From assembly GCF_000799715.1 (NCBI RefSeq), contig NZ_JUHG01000016.1, forward strand, positions 1-64,000: a stretch of 64,000 nt of DNA, given 5' to 3'. A model generated the notes under the pieces. It saw only the letters and a list, made by a program, of their open reading frames with translations, had not been told where the DNA came from and did not search any database. Below are positions 19,509 to 29,474 of the stretch, in pieces. The position numbers and the translations under genes are program-made. Source of the stretch: Martinezella rhizogenes (GTDB lineage: Bacteria; Pseudomonadota; Alphaproteobacteria; Rhizobiales; Rhizobiaceae). The number at the start of each line of letters is the position of its first letter. Position 1 is the first letter of the stretch.

Positions 19509-19509
19509 A

Positions 19510-22470
19510 TCAGACCTTCACGACCGACTGAAAGACTTTCCGCACCGCTTTCGACAGCCGTTTAAGCTCCGCCTCCAGCGTGCGGATATCCGGGCAATCG
19601 CCCGCACGGCAGACCAGCTCGACCAATCCCGAAGGCACCTTGCCCGGATCGAACGGGCCATCGACGCAGAGCCGGATCAGTTGCGACAGCTCGGTGTAGA
19701 GATGCAACGCCTCCAGGCAAAGATCGAGATCGTTGCGGTCCATCAGGCTGCCGCCGAGCAACTTCAGCGCCTCGCCGGTGCTCAGACCATTGGCATCGAT
19801 GCCGACACCGTGCGCAGGCGCGATCAACCTCAGATATTGAGCGATGAATTCGATATCGATCAGCCCGCCGGGGATCAGCTTCAGGTCCCAGATGCTCACC
19901 GGCGGCTTTTCCTGCTCGATTAGGCCGCGCATCTCGGCGACATCCCTGGCGATCTTCGGGATATCGCGCTTTGCCGAGAGCACCTCGCCGATGATCCGCT
20001 CGGCGATGAGGACAAGGTCCTCATCGCCGCAGATCAGGCGGGCGCGGGACAGCGCCATATGCTCCCAAGTCCAGGCTTCCTCGCGCTGGTATTTCTCGAA
20101 GGAGTTGATGCGAGTTGCGACCGGTCCCTTGTTGCCCGACGGGCGTAGGCGCATGTCGACCTCATAGAGCACCCCTTCGGCCGTCGGCGCCGACAGAGCC
20201 GCGATCAGCCGTTGAGTGATGCGAGTGAAATAACGGGTGGCGTCGAGCGGTTTTGGACCGGAGGATTCGCCAGCCGTGTCGTCGTAATCGTAAAGCAGGA
20301 TGATATCGATGTCCGATCCGGCTGTCAGTTCGAAGCTGCCGAGCTTGCCCATACCCATGATTGCGACGTGGCCGCCGGGATAGTCGCCATGCGCCACCCT
20401 GATTTCCTTCATCACCGCATTCAATGCCGCCTCCACGATGAGATCGGCAAGATAGGTGAAGGCGCGGGCCGCCATGGCGCCGCCGATCGTGCCCGTCAGC
20501 AGGCGGATGCCGATCAGGAAGCGCTGCTCCGAGGCGAAAATGCGCAGCCGGTCCAGCACCTCCTCATAGTGCCGCGCCGAGGCCAGAAAACTGGTGATGC
20601 GCTCGGCCAGATAGTCGCGCGTCGGCAACTCCGCCATCAGGCGCGGGTCAAGCATGCCGTCAAAGACATGCGGCTTGGCGGCTATGATCTCGGCAAGCCG
20701 TGGCGCCGAGGACATGATGTTGACGATGAGGGAGAGCAGCGCCGGGTTTGTGCTCAGCAGCGAGAAAAGCTGGATGCCGGCAGGCAGGCCGGAGATGAAG
20801 CTGTCGAAGCGCAACAGCGCCTCGTCCGCCCGCTTGCTTTCGCCGAAGACCCGCAGCAGCTCCGGGGTCAGTTCCGTCAGCCGCTCGCGCGCCTCGACCG
20901 ACTGCGTCGCGCGGTAGCGGCCATAGTGCCAGGTGCGGATGACGCGGGAAATGTCGGATGGCCGTTCGAAGCCAAGGCGACGCAGCGTCTCCAGCGTGTC
21001 GGGATCGTCGCCCTGGCCGGTGAAGACCAGATTGCCGGTCCCGCTCGAAAGCTTCGTCTCCTGTTCGAACAGACGCGCATAGCGCCGCTCCACCGTCTTC
21101 AGCCTGGCGACCAGCGCCTCGGAAAAGCCGGAGATATCGGTGAAGCCCATCAGGAAGGCGACCCGCTTCAGCTCGGCATCCGTTTCAGGCAGCAGATGCG
21201 TCTGCTCGTCGCGCACCATCTGGATGCGGTGTTCGACATCGCGCAGGAACCAATAGGCTTCCGTCAGCTCGTCTCGCGTTTCCGCGTCGATCCATTTCGC
21301 TTTGGTCAGCTCCGCCAGCGTTTCCTCGGTGGCGCGGGAGCGCAGCTCCGGCATGCGGCCGCCGGCGATCAGTTGCTGCGTCTGGACGAAGAACTCGATT
21401 TCGCGAATGCCGCCGCGACCGAGCTTGACGTTGTGGCCCTTGACCGCGATTGCGCCATGGCCCTTGTGCACATGGATCTGCCGCTTGATCGAATGGATAT
21501 CGGAAATCGCCGCATAGTCGAGATATTTGCGGAAGACAAAAGGCACGAGATCACGGATGAAGGCCTGACCGGCGGCAATATCGCCGCCGACGGCGCGCGC
21601 CTTGATGAAGGCGGCGCGCTCCCAATTCTGTCCCCTGCCCTCGTAATAGATCATTGCCGCGTCGACGGGGATGGCAAGCGGCGTCGAGCCGGGATCGGGG
21701 CGCAGGCGCAGATCGGTGCGGAAGACGTAACCGTCGGCAGTGCGCTCCTGAAGGATACGCACCAGCCGACGCATCAATCGCGGGAAGATATCGATGGCAT
21801 CATCGGGATTGGGGACGATACCGGCCATCTCATCGAAGAAGACGACCAGGTCGACATCGGAGGAATAGTTCAGCTCTCCGGCGCCGAGCTTGCCCATGCC
21901 GAGCACGATCAGGCCGGAGCCATTGCTCGGCGCGGAGGGATCGCGAATCGTGATCTTGCCGGCCTCATGCGACGACAGCAGCAGATGATCGATCGCCGCC
22001 GAAATCGAGGCTTCGGCGAGCGCGCTCAGCCAGCGCGTCGTTATCCTTCCGTCGAAAATTCGAGCGAGATCGGCGAGCGCGATGAGGAAGGCGGCGCGGC
22101 GCTTGGCGATGCGCAGGCGGCTCATCACCTCGGATTCGGAGGGAGACGATGTATCACCCTCGCCCGGCAGCCAGGCACGGCGAGCCTCGGCCACCAAAGC
22201 CTCGATCTGCGGCGACAGAGGTTTGCTGACGGCCGCGACGAGCAGTGCCGGATCGAGATTGGCGATTTCCCGGAGATAGGGCGAGAGCGTCAGCGCAGCG
22301 GCAATAAAGTCGCGCAAGGAGCTGTCGCCATCGAGAAAAGCAGCAATTGCCGGCTCCGATTTGGCAATATCCTTGAGGTCGGCAAGCGCCGCTTTCAGTT
22401 CCGTCTGGTTGAGCGGGCGAAGTCGCCCCGGCGGAACATCCCGCAGCAGATCGCTTTCCATCATCGACAT
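19510..22470 (-). CDS. glnE: Bifunctional glutamine synthetase adenylyltransferase/deadenylyltransferase
   Basis: 986 residues, full length. It adds AMP to or removes it from glutamine synthetase, turning nitrogen assimilation down or up under PII control. Two nucleotidyltransferase domains are visible: the N-terminal one (GMGKLGAGELNYSSDVDLVVFFD, about residue 195) for AMP removal, and the C-terminal one (MGKLGSFELTAGSDIDIILLYD, about residue 710) for AMP addition. The start at 22470 has GGAGG seven bases upstream. The stop lies one base from that of the convergent PleC-type kinase gene. It is the last gene of a minus-strand series that begins with the ccm genes, but 105 bases separate it from the kinase upstream. 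Confidence 0.96.
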   Translation of the reverse strand: MSMMESDLLRDVPPGRLRPLNQTELKAALADLKDIAKSEPAIAAFLDGDSSLRDFIAAALTLSPYLREIANLDPALLVAAVSKPLSPQIEALVAEARRAWLPGEGDTSSPSESEVMSRLRIAKRRAAFLIALADLARIFDGRITTRWLSALAEASISAAIDHLLLSSHEAGKITIRDPSAPSNGSGLIVLGMGKLGAGELNYSSDVDLVVFFDEMAGIVPNPDDAIDIFPRLMRRLVRILQERTADGYVFRTDLRLRPDPGSTPLAIPVDAAMIYYEGRGQNWERAAFIKARAVGGDIAAGQAFIRDLVPFVFRKYLDYAAISDIHSIKRQIHVHKGHGAIAVKGHNVKLGRGGIREIEFFVQTQQLIAGGRMPELRSRATEETLAELTKAKWIDAETRDELTEAYWFLRDVEHRIQMVRDEQTHLLPETDAELKRVAFLMGFTDISGFSEALVARLKTVERRYARLFEQETKLSSGTGNLVFTGQGDDPDTLETLRRLGFERPSDISRVIRTWHYGRYRATQSVEARERLTELTPELLRVFGESKRADEALLRFDSFISGLPAGIQLFSLLSTNPALLSLIVNIMSSAPRLAEIIAAKPHVFDGMLDPRLMAELPTRDYLAERITSFLASARHYEEVLDRLRIFASEQRFLIGIRLLTGTIGGAMAARAFTYLADLIVEAALNAVMKEIRVAHGDYPGGHVAIMGMGKLGSFELTAGSDIDIILLYDYDDTAGESSGPKPLDATRYFTRITQRLIAALSAPTAEGVLYEVDMRLRPSGNKGPVATRINSFEKYQREEAWTWEHMALSRARLICGDEDLVLIAERIIGEVLSAKRDIPKIARDVAEMRGLIEQEKPPVSIWDLKLIPGGLIDIEFIAQYLRLIAPAHGVGIDANGLSTGEALKLLGGSLMDRNDLDLCLEALHLYTELSQLIRLCVDGPFDPGKVPSGLVELVCRAGDCPDIRTLEAELKRLSKAVRKVFQSVVKV

Positions 22471-22575
22471 CCAGTTTCCTCCCTACCGCGGCGCACGTCC
22501 GATTGGACATGCAAAGACGCAGCAATCACCTTGATCGGCATCCAGTCCCGAGCAATCCGATGCAGCAGGATTAAC

Positions 22576-23991
22576 CTATTGTTTCTGCGTGGGGAAGATC
22601 ATGGTCACGGTGAGACCACGGGCATCGGGGCTGGCCGGGTCGGTATCGGAAAGCTCCAGCTGACCGCCATGCAACTCCATCACCGCCTCCACCAGGGAAA
22701 GGCCCAGGCCCGTGCCAGGCTTGGAGCGGCTTTCGTCCAGACGGAAGAAGCGCTTGAGCACCTCGGTCCGCTGGTGGGCGGGAATGCCCGGGCCATGATC
22801 CGCAACAGCAAGATTGACGGCGTCCGGCGTCCGCGACAGCTTCAGCACCACCGCCTGCTTGCCGGGGCAGCCGGAGGCGTATTTGACGGCATTGTCGATG
22901 AGATTGAAGATCGCCTGGCCGATCAGCTCGCGATTGCCCTGCACCTCGACATCGGGCTCGATTTCGGCGGTCAGAACGAGACCCGCCTCTTCGGCAACCG
23001 GCTCATAGAGCTCGGCGGTATCGGCGACGATGGAGGAGAGATCGACGCCGGTCATCTCCGCGGCAACGGAACCGGCCTCGACGCGGGAAATCATCAGCAG
23101 GGCGTTGAAGGTGCGGATCAGCTGGTCGGACTCGCCGATAATGCCTTCCAGCGCCACGCGACGGCCATCGCTGTCGGCGTGGTCGAGCGCATCCGCCGCC
23201 TTGTTGCGCAGCCGCGTCAGCGGCGTCTTCAGGTCGTGGGCGATGTTGTCGGAGACCTGTCGCAGACCTTCGTTCAGTTTCTCGATGCGCTCCAGCATGG
23301 CATTCAGCGATGTCGACATGCGGTCGAATTCATCGCCGGAGCCTCCGACCGGCAGGCGCTGCGACAGATCGCCGGCCATGATCTTGCGGCTGGCGTCGGT
23401 CATGCGGTCGATGCGCTTCAGCGCGTTACGGCCAATGCCGAACCAGATGACCAGCGCGCCGAGACCCATGATCGCCAGCGCCAGCATCAGCGCCTGACGC
23501 ACCAGCACGCGAAAACGCTCCGGCTCGCCGAGGTCGCGGCCGATCAGAATGCGCAGGCCATTGTCGAGGAGGAAAATATTGGCGATCGCCAGATGCCGGC
23601 GCTCGGGGTCGACGCCGGAATCCGTGTAGCGCTCATAGACGAAAGGCAGCTCCGTCCAGCCGGCCTGGCCGAGAACGCCGGGCTGCACCGAAGCGACGTT
23701 GCCGGCGAGGATATCGCCGGTGGGGCTGGCGATGACATAGAGGTTGGCGCCTGGCTGGCGGGCCCGGCGTTCCATCGTGCGCAGCAGCAGGTTCAGGCCG
23801 CCGACATCGTAGGCACGCTTGACCTGGCTGACCTCCTGCTGCACGGCATCGCGGATCTGCCCGGTCAGCAACCGCTCGGACATGGCCGTGACGTAGAAGA
23901 CGAGCGTGGCGGCGCAGAGCGCAAAGAGAAGGATATAAAGGGCGGAAAGGCGAACTGCGGTGGACTTGAAGAGGACGCGAAAGCGGCTCAT
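22576..23991 (-). CDS. Envelope-stress type sensor histidine kinase
   Basis: 471 residues. TM1 at about 14-37, a periplasmic domain of about 130 residues, TM2 at about 165-187, a HAMP domain, HisKA with H252 in NIAHDLKTPLTRL, and HATPase motifs (NLIDNAVKYA, DHGPGIP, GTGLGLS). The layout is that of OmpR-partner kinases of the QseC/EnvZ group. Its ATG overlaps the response regulator stop (ATGA, 23988-23991), so the pair is co-translated. The pair lies immediately downstream of degP, which suggests an envelope protein-quality signal, although that is inference. The stimulus is unknown. Confidence 0.9.
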   Translation of the reverse strand: MSRFRVLFKSTAVRLSALYILLFALCAATLVFYVTAMSERLLTGQIRDAVQQEVSQVKRAYDVGGLNLLLRTMERRARQPGANLYVIASPTGDILAGNVASVQPGVLGQAGWTELPFVYERYTDSGVDPERRHLAIANIFLLDNGLRILIGRDLGEPERFRVLVRQALMLALAIMGLGALVIWFGIGRNALKRIDRMTDASRKIMAGDLSQRLPVGGSGDEFDRMSTSLNAMLERIEKLNEGLRQVSDNIAHDLKTPLTRLRNKAADALDHADSDGRRVALEGIIGESDQLIRTFNALLMISRVEAGSVAAEMTGVDLSSIVADTAELYEPVAEEAGLVLTAEIEPDVEVQGNRELIGQAIFNLIDNAVKYASGCPGKQAVVLKLSRTPDAVNLAVADHGPGIPAHQRTEVLKRFFRLDESRSKPGTGLGLSLVEAVMELHGGQLELSDTDPASPDARGLTVTMIFPTQKQ

Positions 23992-24665
23992 CCGTCGTCC
24001 TTGATCATGTAGCCGGCGCCACGGATGGTCTTCAGCAACGGCTGGCTGAAGTCTTTCTCGATCTTCGAGCGCAGGCGCGAGACGTGGACGTCGATAACGT
24101 TCGTCTGCGGATCGAAATGATAATCCCAGACATTTTCGAGCAGCATGGTGCGCGTCACCACCTGGCCGGCATTCTTCATCAGATATTCGAGCAGGCGGAA
24201 CTCGCGCGGCTGCAAGGGTATATCCTTGCCGCCACGACGGACCTCATGCGACAGCCGGTCGAGCTCCAGATCGCCAACGCGGTAGAGCACGTCCTGATCC
24301 GGCGTCCCCTTGCGGCGGCCGAGGACTTCAACGCGGGCGAGCAATTCACTGAAGGCATAGGGCTTCGGCAGATAGTCGTCGCCGCCGGCGCGAAGGCCGG
24401 TGACGCGATCATCGACCTGGCCGAGGGCGGAAAGAATGAGAACCGGCGTATGCACGCCCTTGCGGCGCAACTCGCTGATGACGGAAAGGCCATCGCGACG
24501 CGGCAGCATGCGGTCGATGATGGCGACGTCGTAGGCATTTTCCGTGCCCATGAAGAGACCGCTCTCGCCGTCGCTCGCATGGTCGGCGACAATGCCGGCC
24601 TCGCGAAACGCCTTGGTGAGATAAGCGGCCGCTTCCAGATCGTCTTCGATAATCAAAATCTTCAT
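23988..24665 (-). CDS. OmpR/PhoB-family response regulator, partner of the adjacent kinase
   Basis: 225 residues: a receiver domain with acidic pocket E7-D8-D9 and phospho-acceptor D51 (YDVAIIDRMLP), conserved K in YLPKPYAF, then a winged-helix DNA-binding domain (LQPREFRLLEYLMKNAGQVVTR ... NVIDVHVSRLRSKI). I chose the ATG at 24665 because MKILIIEDD is the universal receiver start. Upstream in-frame ATGs would add a non-homologous tail, although the one at 24746 has a fair purine-rich site. It overlaps the kinase gene by four bases and lies 185 bases after degP. Confidence 0.92.
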   Translation of the reverse strand: MKILIIEDDLEAAAYLTKAFREAGIVADHASDGESGLFMGTENAYDVAIIDRMLPRRDGLSVISELRRKGVHTPVLILSALGQVDDRVTGLRAGGDDYLPKPYAFSELLARVEVLGRRKGTPDQDVLYRVGDLELDRLSHEVRRGGKDIPLQPREFRLLEYLMKNAGQVVTRTMLLENVWDYHFDPQTNVIDVHVSRLRSKIEKDFSQPLLKTIRGAGYMIKDDG

Positions 24666-24850
24666 GTGGGCAACATTATCCGCCGGCAGTGCTTTAGCAC
24701 AACCGGAATCGGAGGAGTCCACAGCATGTTGGCCAGAGGTTGTCATCTTGTACCTGCCCTGAAAACGTTGATCGATGAAGGCACTCGGAAACAGTGGAGC
24801 CGCGCCAGCCGTGGCCAGCGCGGCTCCCAATTCATTCAATCGGCTGAAAG

Positions 24851-26410
24851 TCAGCCTGCGTTGATCGGCAAGGCAACGAAGCGGCTGCCGTCGCCAGACT
24901 GAATCTGGAACAGCGCGCGGGTGCGGCCGTCCTTCTTCGCCTGGTCGATCACCTTGGCGATATCGCCGGCGCTGGAGATCTCCTGGTTGTTAACCGAGGT
25001 GATCTTCTCGCCTTCCTTCACGCCCTTGTCGGCGGCATCGGAGTCCGGATCAACACCGGTGATCGCGACACCCTTGCCGTCGTCAGATGGGCCGACGGTG
25101 AGGCCGAGATCGGCAAGCGCCTTTTCGGAAGACGGCTGCTGCGGCTGGGACGGCTGTGAATTGTCGTCGTTCGAAGCCTGGCTCTGTTCGGCCGGCAACG
25201 TACCGAGTTCGACGGTGACCAACTGGGACTTGCCGCCACGCCACAGCGAGACATCGACCTTGGCGCCCGGCTGCATCGCGCCGATACGACGGGCGAGATC
25301 GCGCGGGTCCTTGACAGGCTCGCCATTGACGGCGGTTACGACATCGCCGTTCTTGATGCCGGCCTTCTGTCCGGGAGAACCGTCCTGCGGGGAGACGACC
25401 AGCGCACCGCTCGGCTCGGACAGGCCGAGCGATTCAGCGATGTCCTTGGTGACCGGCTGGATCTGAACGCCGAGCCAGCCGCGTGACACGCTGCCGCTCT
25501 TGATCAGGTCGGCCACGACGTCCTTGGCCGTGGTGGCGGGGATGGCGAATGCGATGCCGACGCTGCCGCCCGACTGCGAGAAGATCGCGGTATTGATGCC
25601 GACGACCTGACCGTTGAGGTTGAAGGTCGGGCCACCGGAATTGCCCTTGTTCACGGGTGCATCGATCTGGATGTAATCGTCATAGGGACCGGAATGAATG
25701 TCGCGGCCGCGGGCCGAGACGATACCTGCTGTCACCGTACCGCCAAGGCCGAAGGGGTTGCCGACGGCGACGACCCAGTCGCCGACACGAACCTTCTGGT
25801 CATCAGCCCAGTTGACGTAGGTGAACTTCTTGCCCTTGCCGTCGACCTTCAGCACAGCGAGGTCGGTGCGCGAATCCTTGCCGACCAGCTTGGCGTCGAA
25901 CTCGGTGCCATCGTTGAGAATGACAACAAAGGCAGCACCATCGGAAACGACGTGGTTGTTGGTGACGATATAGCCGTCTTCCGAGACGAAGAAGCCAGAT
26001 CCCTGGGCGACGGGGCGCAGATGCCCCTTGCCGTCCTGCGGGTTCTTCTGCTGGTTTTGGCCTTGCTGCTGATTGCGACCCTGCTGCTGCTCGAACTGCT
26101 TGAAGAACTTCTTCAACGGGTGATCGTCCGGCAATTCATCGAAACCGCGGCCGAGACCGAAGGAATCGTCCTCATCGGCGACCGGATTGATGCGGGATTC
26201 GACGCGAACCGAAACCACGGCCGGAGAGACCGCGTCGACGACATTGGCGAAGCTCGGAACCTGCGGAGCCTGAACATTGACGGCATCGGCGTAGGAACGG
26301 CTGACTTCAGCCGGGACACCGGTAGCAAGGGCGGCAACAGCGAGACCGGCGACGACAGAAGCTTTCATAGCGGTGCTACGGGACAAAGTGTCCTTGATAT
26401 TCCTGAACAT
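24851..26410 (-). CDS. degP: Do-like periplasmic serine protease/chaperone
   Basis: 519 residues. An N-terminal signal region (about 14-40) and a Q-rich linker (about 105-125, GRNQQQGQNQQ) precede the trypsin-like domain, whose triad is H153 (TNNHVVSDG), D183 (RTDLAVL) and S258 (NKGNSGGP). Two PDZ domains follow (about 310-390 and 425-515), joined by a Ser/Gln-rich spacer. It degrades or refolds misfolded envelope proteins. A CTATAT box about 75 bases upstream of the start (plus-strand 26485-26490) could be a -10 element. It sits between ccmH and the two-component genes on the same strand. Confidence 0.94.
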   Translation of the reverse strand: MFRNIKDTLSRSTAMKASVVAGLAVAALATGVPAEVSRSYADAVNVQAPQVPSFANVVDAVSPAVVSVRVESRINPVADEDDSFGLGRGFDELPDDHPLKKFFKQFEQQQGRNQQQGQNQQKNPQDGKGHLRPVAQGSGFFVSEDGYIVTNNHVVSDGAAFVVILNDGTEFDAKLVGKDSRTDLAVLKVDGKGKKFTYVNWADDQKVRVGDWVVAVGNPFGLGGTVTAGIVSARGRDIHSGPYDDYIQIDAPVNKGNSGGPTFNLNGQVVGINTAIFSQSGGSVGIAFAIPATTAKDVVADLIKSGSVSRGWLGVQIQPVTKDIAESLGLSEPSGALVVSPQDGSPGQKAGIKNGDVVTAVNGEPVKDPRDLARRIGAMQPGAKVDVSLWRGGKSQLVTVELGTLPAEQSQASNDDNSQPSQPQQPSSEKALADLGLTVGPSDDGKGVAITGVDPDSDAADKGVKEGEKITSVNNQEISSAGDIAKVIDQAKKDGRTRALFQIQSGDGSRFVALPINAG

Positions 26411-26584
26411 ATGCGAGTTACCTTTTCTTCTCTCGTCCGTTTTTCTTCCACCGGCGGAACCGGTGATGAAGGCTCATGAAAATGATATAGGGCTTCAGAC
26501 CTTACAGCGAACTGTCCGACCCATGAAAACTTGGTAATGTAACGAAATATTGTCGACAGGAATAAAACAACGTGCCGTGTAACG

Positions 26585-27040
26585 TCACTTGTCGAGGATC
26601 TCGCTGAGGCGCGCCTCTTCCTCCGGCGTCAGCCGTGTGCCCGTCGGCTTTCCGGCGCGACGTCTCGCGTAAACGACGAGAGCAAGCCCGCCGAAAACAA
26701 AGAGCGTCACCGGCGCTCCCCAAAGCAGCAAGGTCTTTTCCGTAAAGCGCGGCTTCAACAGCACGAACTCGCCATAGCGGGAGACGATATAGTCGAGCAC
26801 CTGCTTGTCGCTGTCGCCATCGGCAAGGCGCTTGCGAACCAGAAGCCGCAGGTCGCGGGCGAGATCGGCGTTGGAATCGTCGATCGACTGGTTCTGGCAG
26901 ACCATGCAGCGCAGCTCGGCCGAGATCGTGCGCGCCCGGGCTTCCAGCGCCGGATCGGGTAACACCTCGTCCGGATTGACGGCGAAGGCGGGAGCGGCCG
27001 CGAGCAGGAGTGCAAGGGCCAGGAGCAACCGCCGGATCAT
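26585..27040 (-). CDS. ccmH: Cytochrome c maturation protein CcmH/CycL
   Basis: 151 residues: signal peptide (MIRRLLLALALLLAAAPAFA), the thioredox motif RCMVCQNQSIDDSNA, and a C-terminal membrane anchor (about 103-125). It keeps the apocytochrome CxxCH cysteines reduced for haem attachment. I trimmed the start to 27040, where ATGA overlaps the end of ccmF; a longer ORF upstream has no homology. It is the last gene of the four-gene ccmI-ccmE-ccmF-ccmH operon (called cycHJKL in rhizobia). Confidence 0.94.
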   Translation of the reverse strand: MIRRLLLALALLLAAAPAFAVNPDEVLPDPALEARARTISAELRCMVCQNQSIDDSNADLARDLRLLVRKRLADGDSDKQVLDYIVSRYGEFVLLKPRFTEKTLLLWGAPVTLFVFGGLALVVYARRRAGKPTGTRLTPEEEARLSEILDK

Positions 27041-29028
27041 TCCGCCGGCTCCATCGCTGGACTGGGTACCGGCTTCGCCTTGCGGCTCGGCGCGCCGACG
27101 CGCAGGCGGCGGTCGCTGAGCGAGATAAAGCCGCCCAGCGCCATGATCACGGCACCGCCCCAGATGCAGAGGATGAAAGGCTTCCACCAGATGCGGACGA
27201 CCATGCCGCCGTCGTTAGTGGCGTCGCCGAGCGAGACGTAAAGCTGGCTCAAGCCGAGGCTCAGAATGCCGGCCTCCGTCGTCGCTGTGCGGCTGGCGGT
27301 GAAGACGCGCTTGGAGGATGAAACCTGCGCGATGGCGACGCCGCCGCGGCTGACGGTGAAGTGGGCGCGATCCTCGGTGAAGTTGGGGCCGACACCCGGC
27401 TGCGTATCCTCGAAGCGTAACGTATAGCCGCCGAGCTCGGCCGTACCGCCCGGCTTCATCGTGGTGATATTCTCGGTCTCGAACGTGGTGACCGCAACGA
27501 TGCCGAGCACGGTGACGCCGAGCCCGGCATGGGCAAGCGCCGTTCCGAAGGCGGAGCGCGGCAGGCCGCTCAGCCGCCGCCAGGCGACATTGCCTTTAAC
27601 CTTGCCGACGCCAGCGCGATACCAGAGATCGGTCACCGCGCCGAAAACCAGAAAGAAGCCGGCGGCAAGGCCGAGAACGGCAAGCACAGGCCCGCCATGG
27701 CGGACATAGAACAGGACGAGACCGGCAATCAGGGCAAGGCCGGCGGCGACATAGAGCCGCTGCAGCACGCCGAGCAGGTCGCCGCGCTTCCAGGCCAGCA
27801 ACGGCCCGAAAGGAACCGCAATCAGGATCGGCATCATCAACAGGCCGAAGGTCATGTTGAAGAAGGGCGGGCCGACGGAAATCTTGTCGCCGGTCAAGGT
27901 TTCCAGCGCCAACGGATAGAGCGTGCCGGTCAGCACCGTGCCGCAGGCGACCGTCAGAATGAGGTTGTTCAGCACCAGTGCGCCCTCGCGCGAAATCGGC
28001 GCGAACAGGCCGCCGGCGGAAAGCTTCGGAGCGCGGAAGGCGAAGAGCGACAGCGCGCCGCCGATGAAGATCAGCAGGATGCAGAGAATGAAGATACCGC
28101 GCGTCGGGTCGCTGGCGAAGGAATGCACGGAGGTCAGCACGCCGGAGCGCACCAGGAAGGTGCCGAGCAGCGATAGCGAGAACGTCAGGATCGCCAGCAG
28201 AACCGTCCAGATCTTCAGCGCGTCGCGCTTTTCCATGACGAGTGCGGAGTGCAAAAGCGCCGTGCCGGCGAGCCAGGGCATGAAGGAGGCATTCTCCACC
28301 GGATCCCAGAACCACCAGCCGCCCCAGCCGAGCTCGTAATAGGCCCAGTAGGAGCCCATGGCGATGCCGAGCGTCAGGAAGGTCCAGGCGGCGAGCGTCC
28401 ATGGCCGGACCCAGCGCGCCCAGGCGGCATCGATACGACCTTCAAGAAGAGCTGCCACCGCGAAGGAGAAACAGACGGAGAAGCCGACATAGCCGAGATA
28501 GAGCAGCGGCGGATGGATCGCCAGACCGATATCCTGCAGCACCGGATTGAGATCCTTGCCCTCGGCCGGGGCCGGGTTGAGGCGGATGAAGGGATTGGAG
28601 GTCAAAAGGATGAAGACCAGGAAGGCCGCCGATATCCAGGACTGCACGGCAAGCACATTGGCGCGCAGCGTATCCGGCAGATTACGCCCGAACAGCGCAA
28701 CCAGCGCGCTGAACAGCGCCAGGATCAGCAGCCAGAGCATCATCGATCCCTCGTGATTGCCCCAGACGCCGGAGATCTTGAAGATCAGCGGCATCAGCGA
28801 ATGCGAGTTCTCCCAGACATTCAGCACCGAAAAGTCGGAGACGACGTAAGCATAGGTCAGCGCGCCGAAGGAAAAAGCGACGAGCGCGAAGGTGACGACG
28901 GCGCCGACCGGGGCGATATCCATCATCGACAATTCGCCCCGCCGCGCACCGATCACCGGGATGATTGAGACGATGATCGCGGTCGCGAGCGCCAGCACCA
29001 GCGCGTAATGTCCAAGCTCGATGATCAT
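27037..29028 (-). CDS. ccmF: Haem lyase CcmF/CycK
   Basis: 663 residues with about 14-15 hydrophobic segments. The tryptophan-rich WWD motif is visible as WGGWWFWDPVENASFMPWL at about residues 232-250, the haem-handling signature of the family. With CcmH and CcmI it transfers haem from CcmE to apocytochrome c at the periplasmic face. Both ends overlap neighbours by four bases (ATGA with ccmE and ccmH), showing tight translational coupling. A 215-residue plus-strand ORF and others across it are antisense shadows. Confidence 0.95.
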   Translation of the reverse strand: MIIELGHYALVLALATAIIVSIIPVIGARRGELSMMDIAPVGAVVTFALVAFSFGALTYAYVVSDFSVLNVWENSHSLMPLIFKISGVWGNHEGSMMLWLLILALFSALVALFGRNLPDTLRANVLAVQSWISAAFLVFILLTSNPFIRLNPAPAEGKDLNPVLQDIGLAIHPPLLYLGYVGFSVCFSFAVAALLEGRIDAAWARWVRPWTLAAWTFLTLGIAMGSYWAYYELGWGGWWFWDPVENASFMPWLAGTALLHSALVMEKRDALKIWTVLLAILTFSLSLLGTFLVRSGVLTSVHSFASDPTRGIFILCILLIFIGGALSLFAFRAPKLSAGGLFAPISREGALVLNNLILTVACGTVLTGTLYPLALETLTGDKISVGPPFFNMTFGLLMMPILIAVPFGPLLAWKRGDLLGVLQRLYVAAGLALIAGLVLFYVRHGGPVLAVLGLAAGFFLVFGAVTDLWYRAGVGKVKGNVAWRRLSGLPRSAFGTALAHAGLGVTVLGIVAVTTFETENITTMKPGGTAELGGYTLRFEDTQPGVGPNFTEDRAHFTVSRGGVAIAQVSSSKRVFTASRTATTEAGILSLGLSQLYVSLGDATNDGGMVVRIWWKPFILCIWGGAVIMALGGFISLSDRRLRVGAPSRKAKPVPSPAMEPAE

Positions 29029-29474
29029 TGGCTTGCTTCCTCGCCCTTCCAGACGCCGTCGGCCTTCAGCCTGTCGGCAACCTGCTTCGGCATGTAGCGC
29101 TCATCATGCTTTGCCAGCACGCTGTCGGCAACAAAGACGTCGCTGCCCGGCTCGAATTTGCCTTCGGTCACGACCCCCTGCCCCTCGCGGAAAAGATCAG
29201 GCAGGATGCCGTTATACCGAACCTTGATCGCATCGGAACCATCGGTGACGGAGAACTGGACCTGCGTGCCCTCGCCGCGCACGACGCTGCCCTCCCCGAC
29301 CAGGCCGCCGAGGCGGATCAAGGTGCCGGCACCGATGGGGTTCTTGGCGAGATCGCCGGGCATGTAGAAATAGGCAACCGACTGGCTGAAGGCGAAGAGG
29401 ACGAGCAGAACGGCGGTGGCGATGAAGCCCATGCCGCCGGCGATGACGGCGAGGCGTTTCTGCTTGCGGGTCAT
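29025..29474 (-). CDS. ccmE: Haem chaperone CcmE/CycJ
   Basis: 149 residues. An N-terminal membrane anchor (about 8-30) is followed by an OB-fold periplasmic domain. The haem-binding histidine is H123 in LAKHDERYMP, with the conserved Tyr at 127. It holds haem covalently until delivery to CcmF. Overlaps of four bases with ccmI and ccmF confirm the operon. Confidence 0.94.
   Translation of the reverse strand: MTRKQKRLAVIAGGMGFIATAVLLVLFAFSQSVAYFYMPGDLAKNPIGAGTLIRLGGLVGEGSVVRGEGTQVQFSVTDGSDAIKVRYNGILPDLFREGQGVVTEGKFEPGSDVFVADSVLAKHDERYMPKQVADRLKADGVWKGEEASQ

Noticed and set aside
20212..24012. Very long plus-strand ORF (1266 codons) antisense to glnE and a kinase
   Set aside because: Its length comes from high GC content at third codon positions; glnE and the kinase on the other strand have full family motifs, and the antisense product has none.
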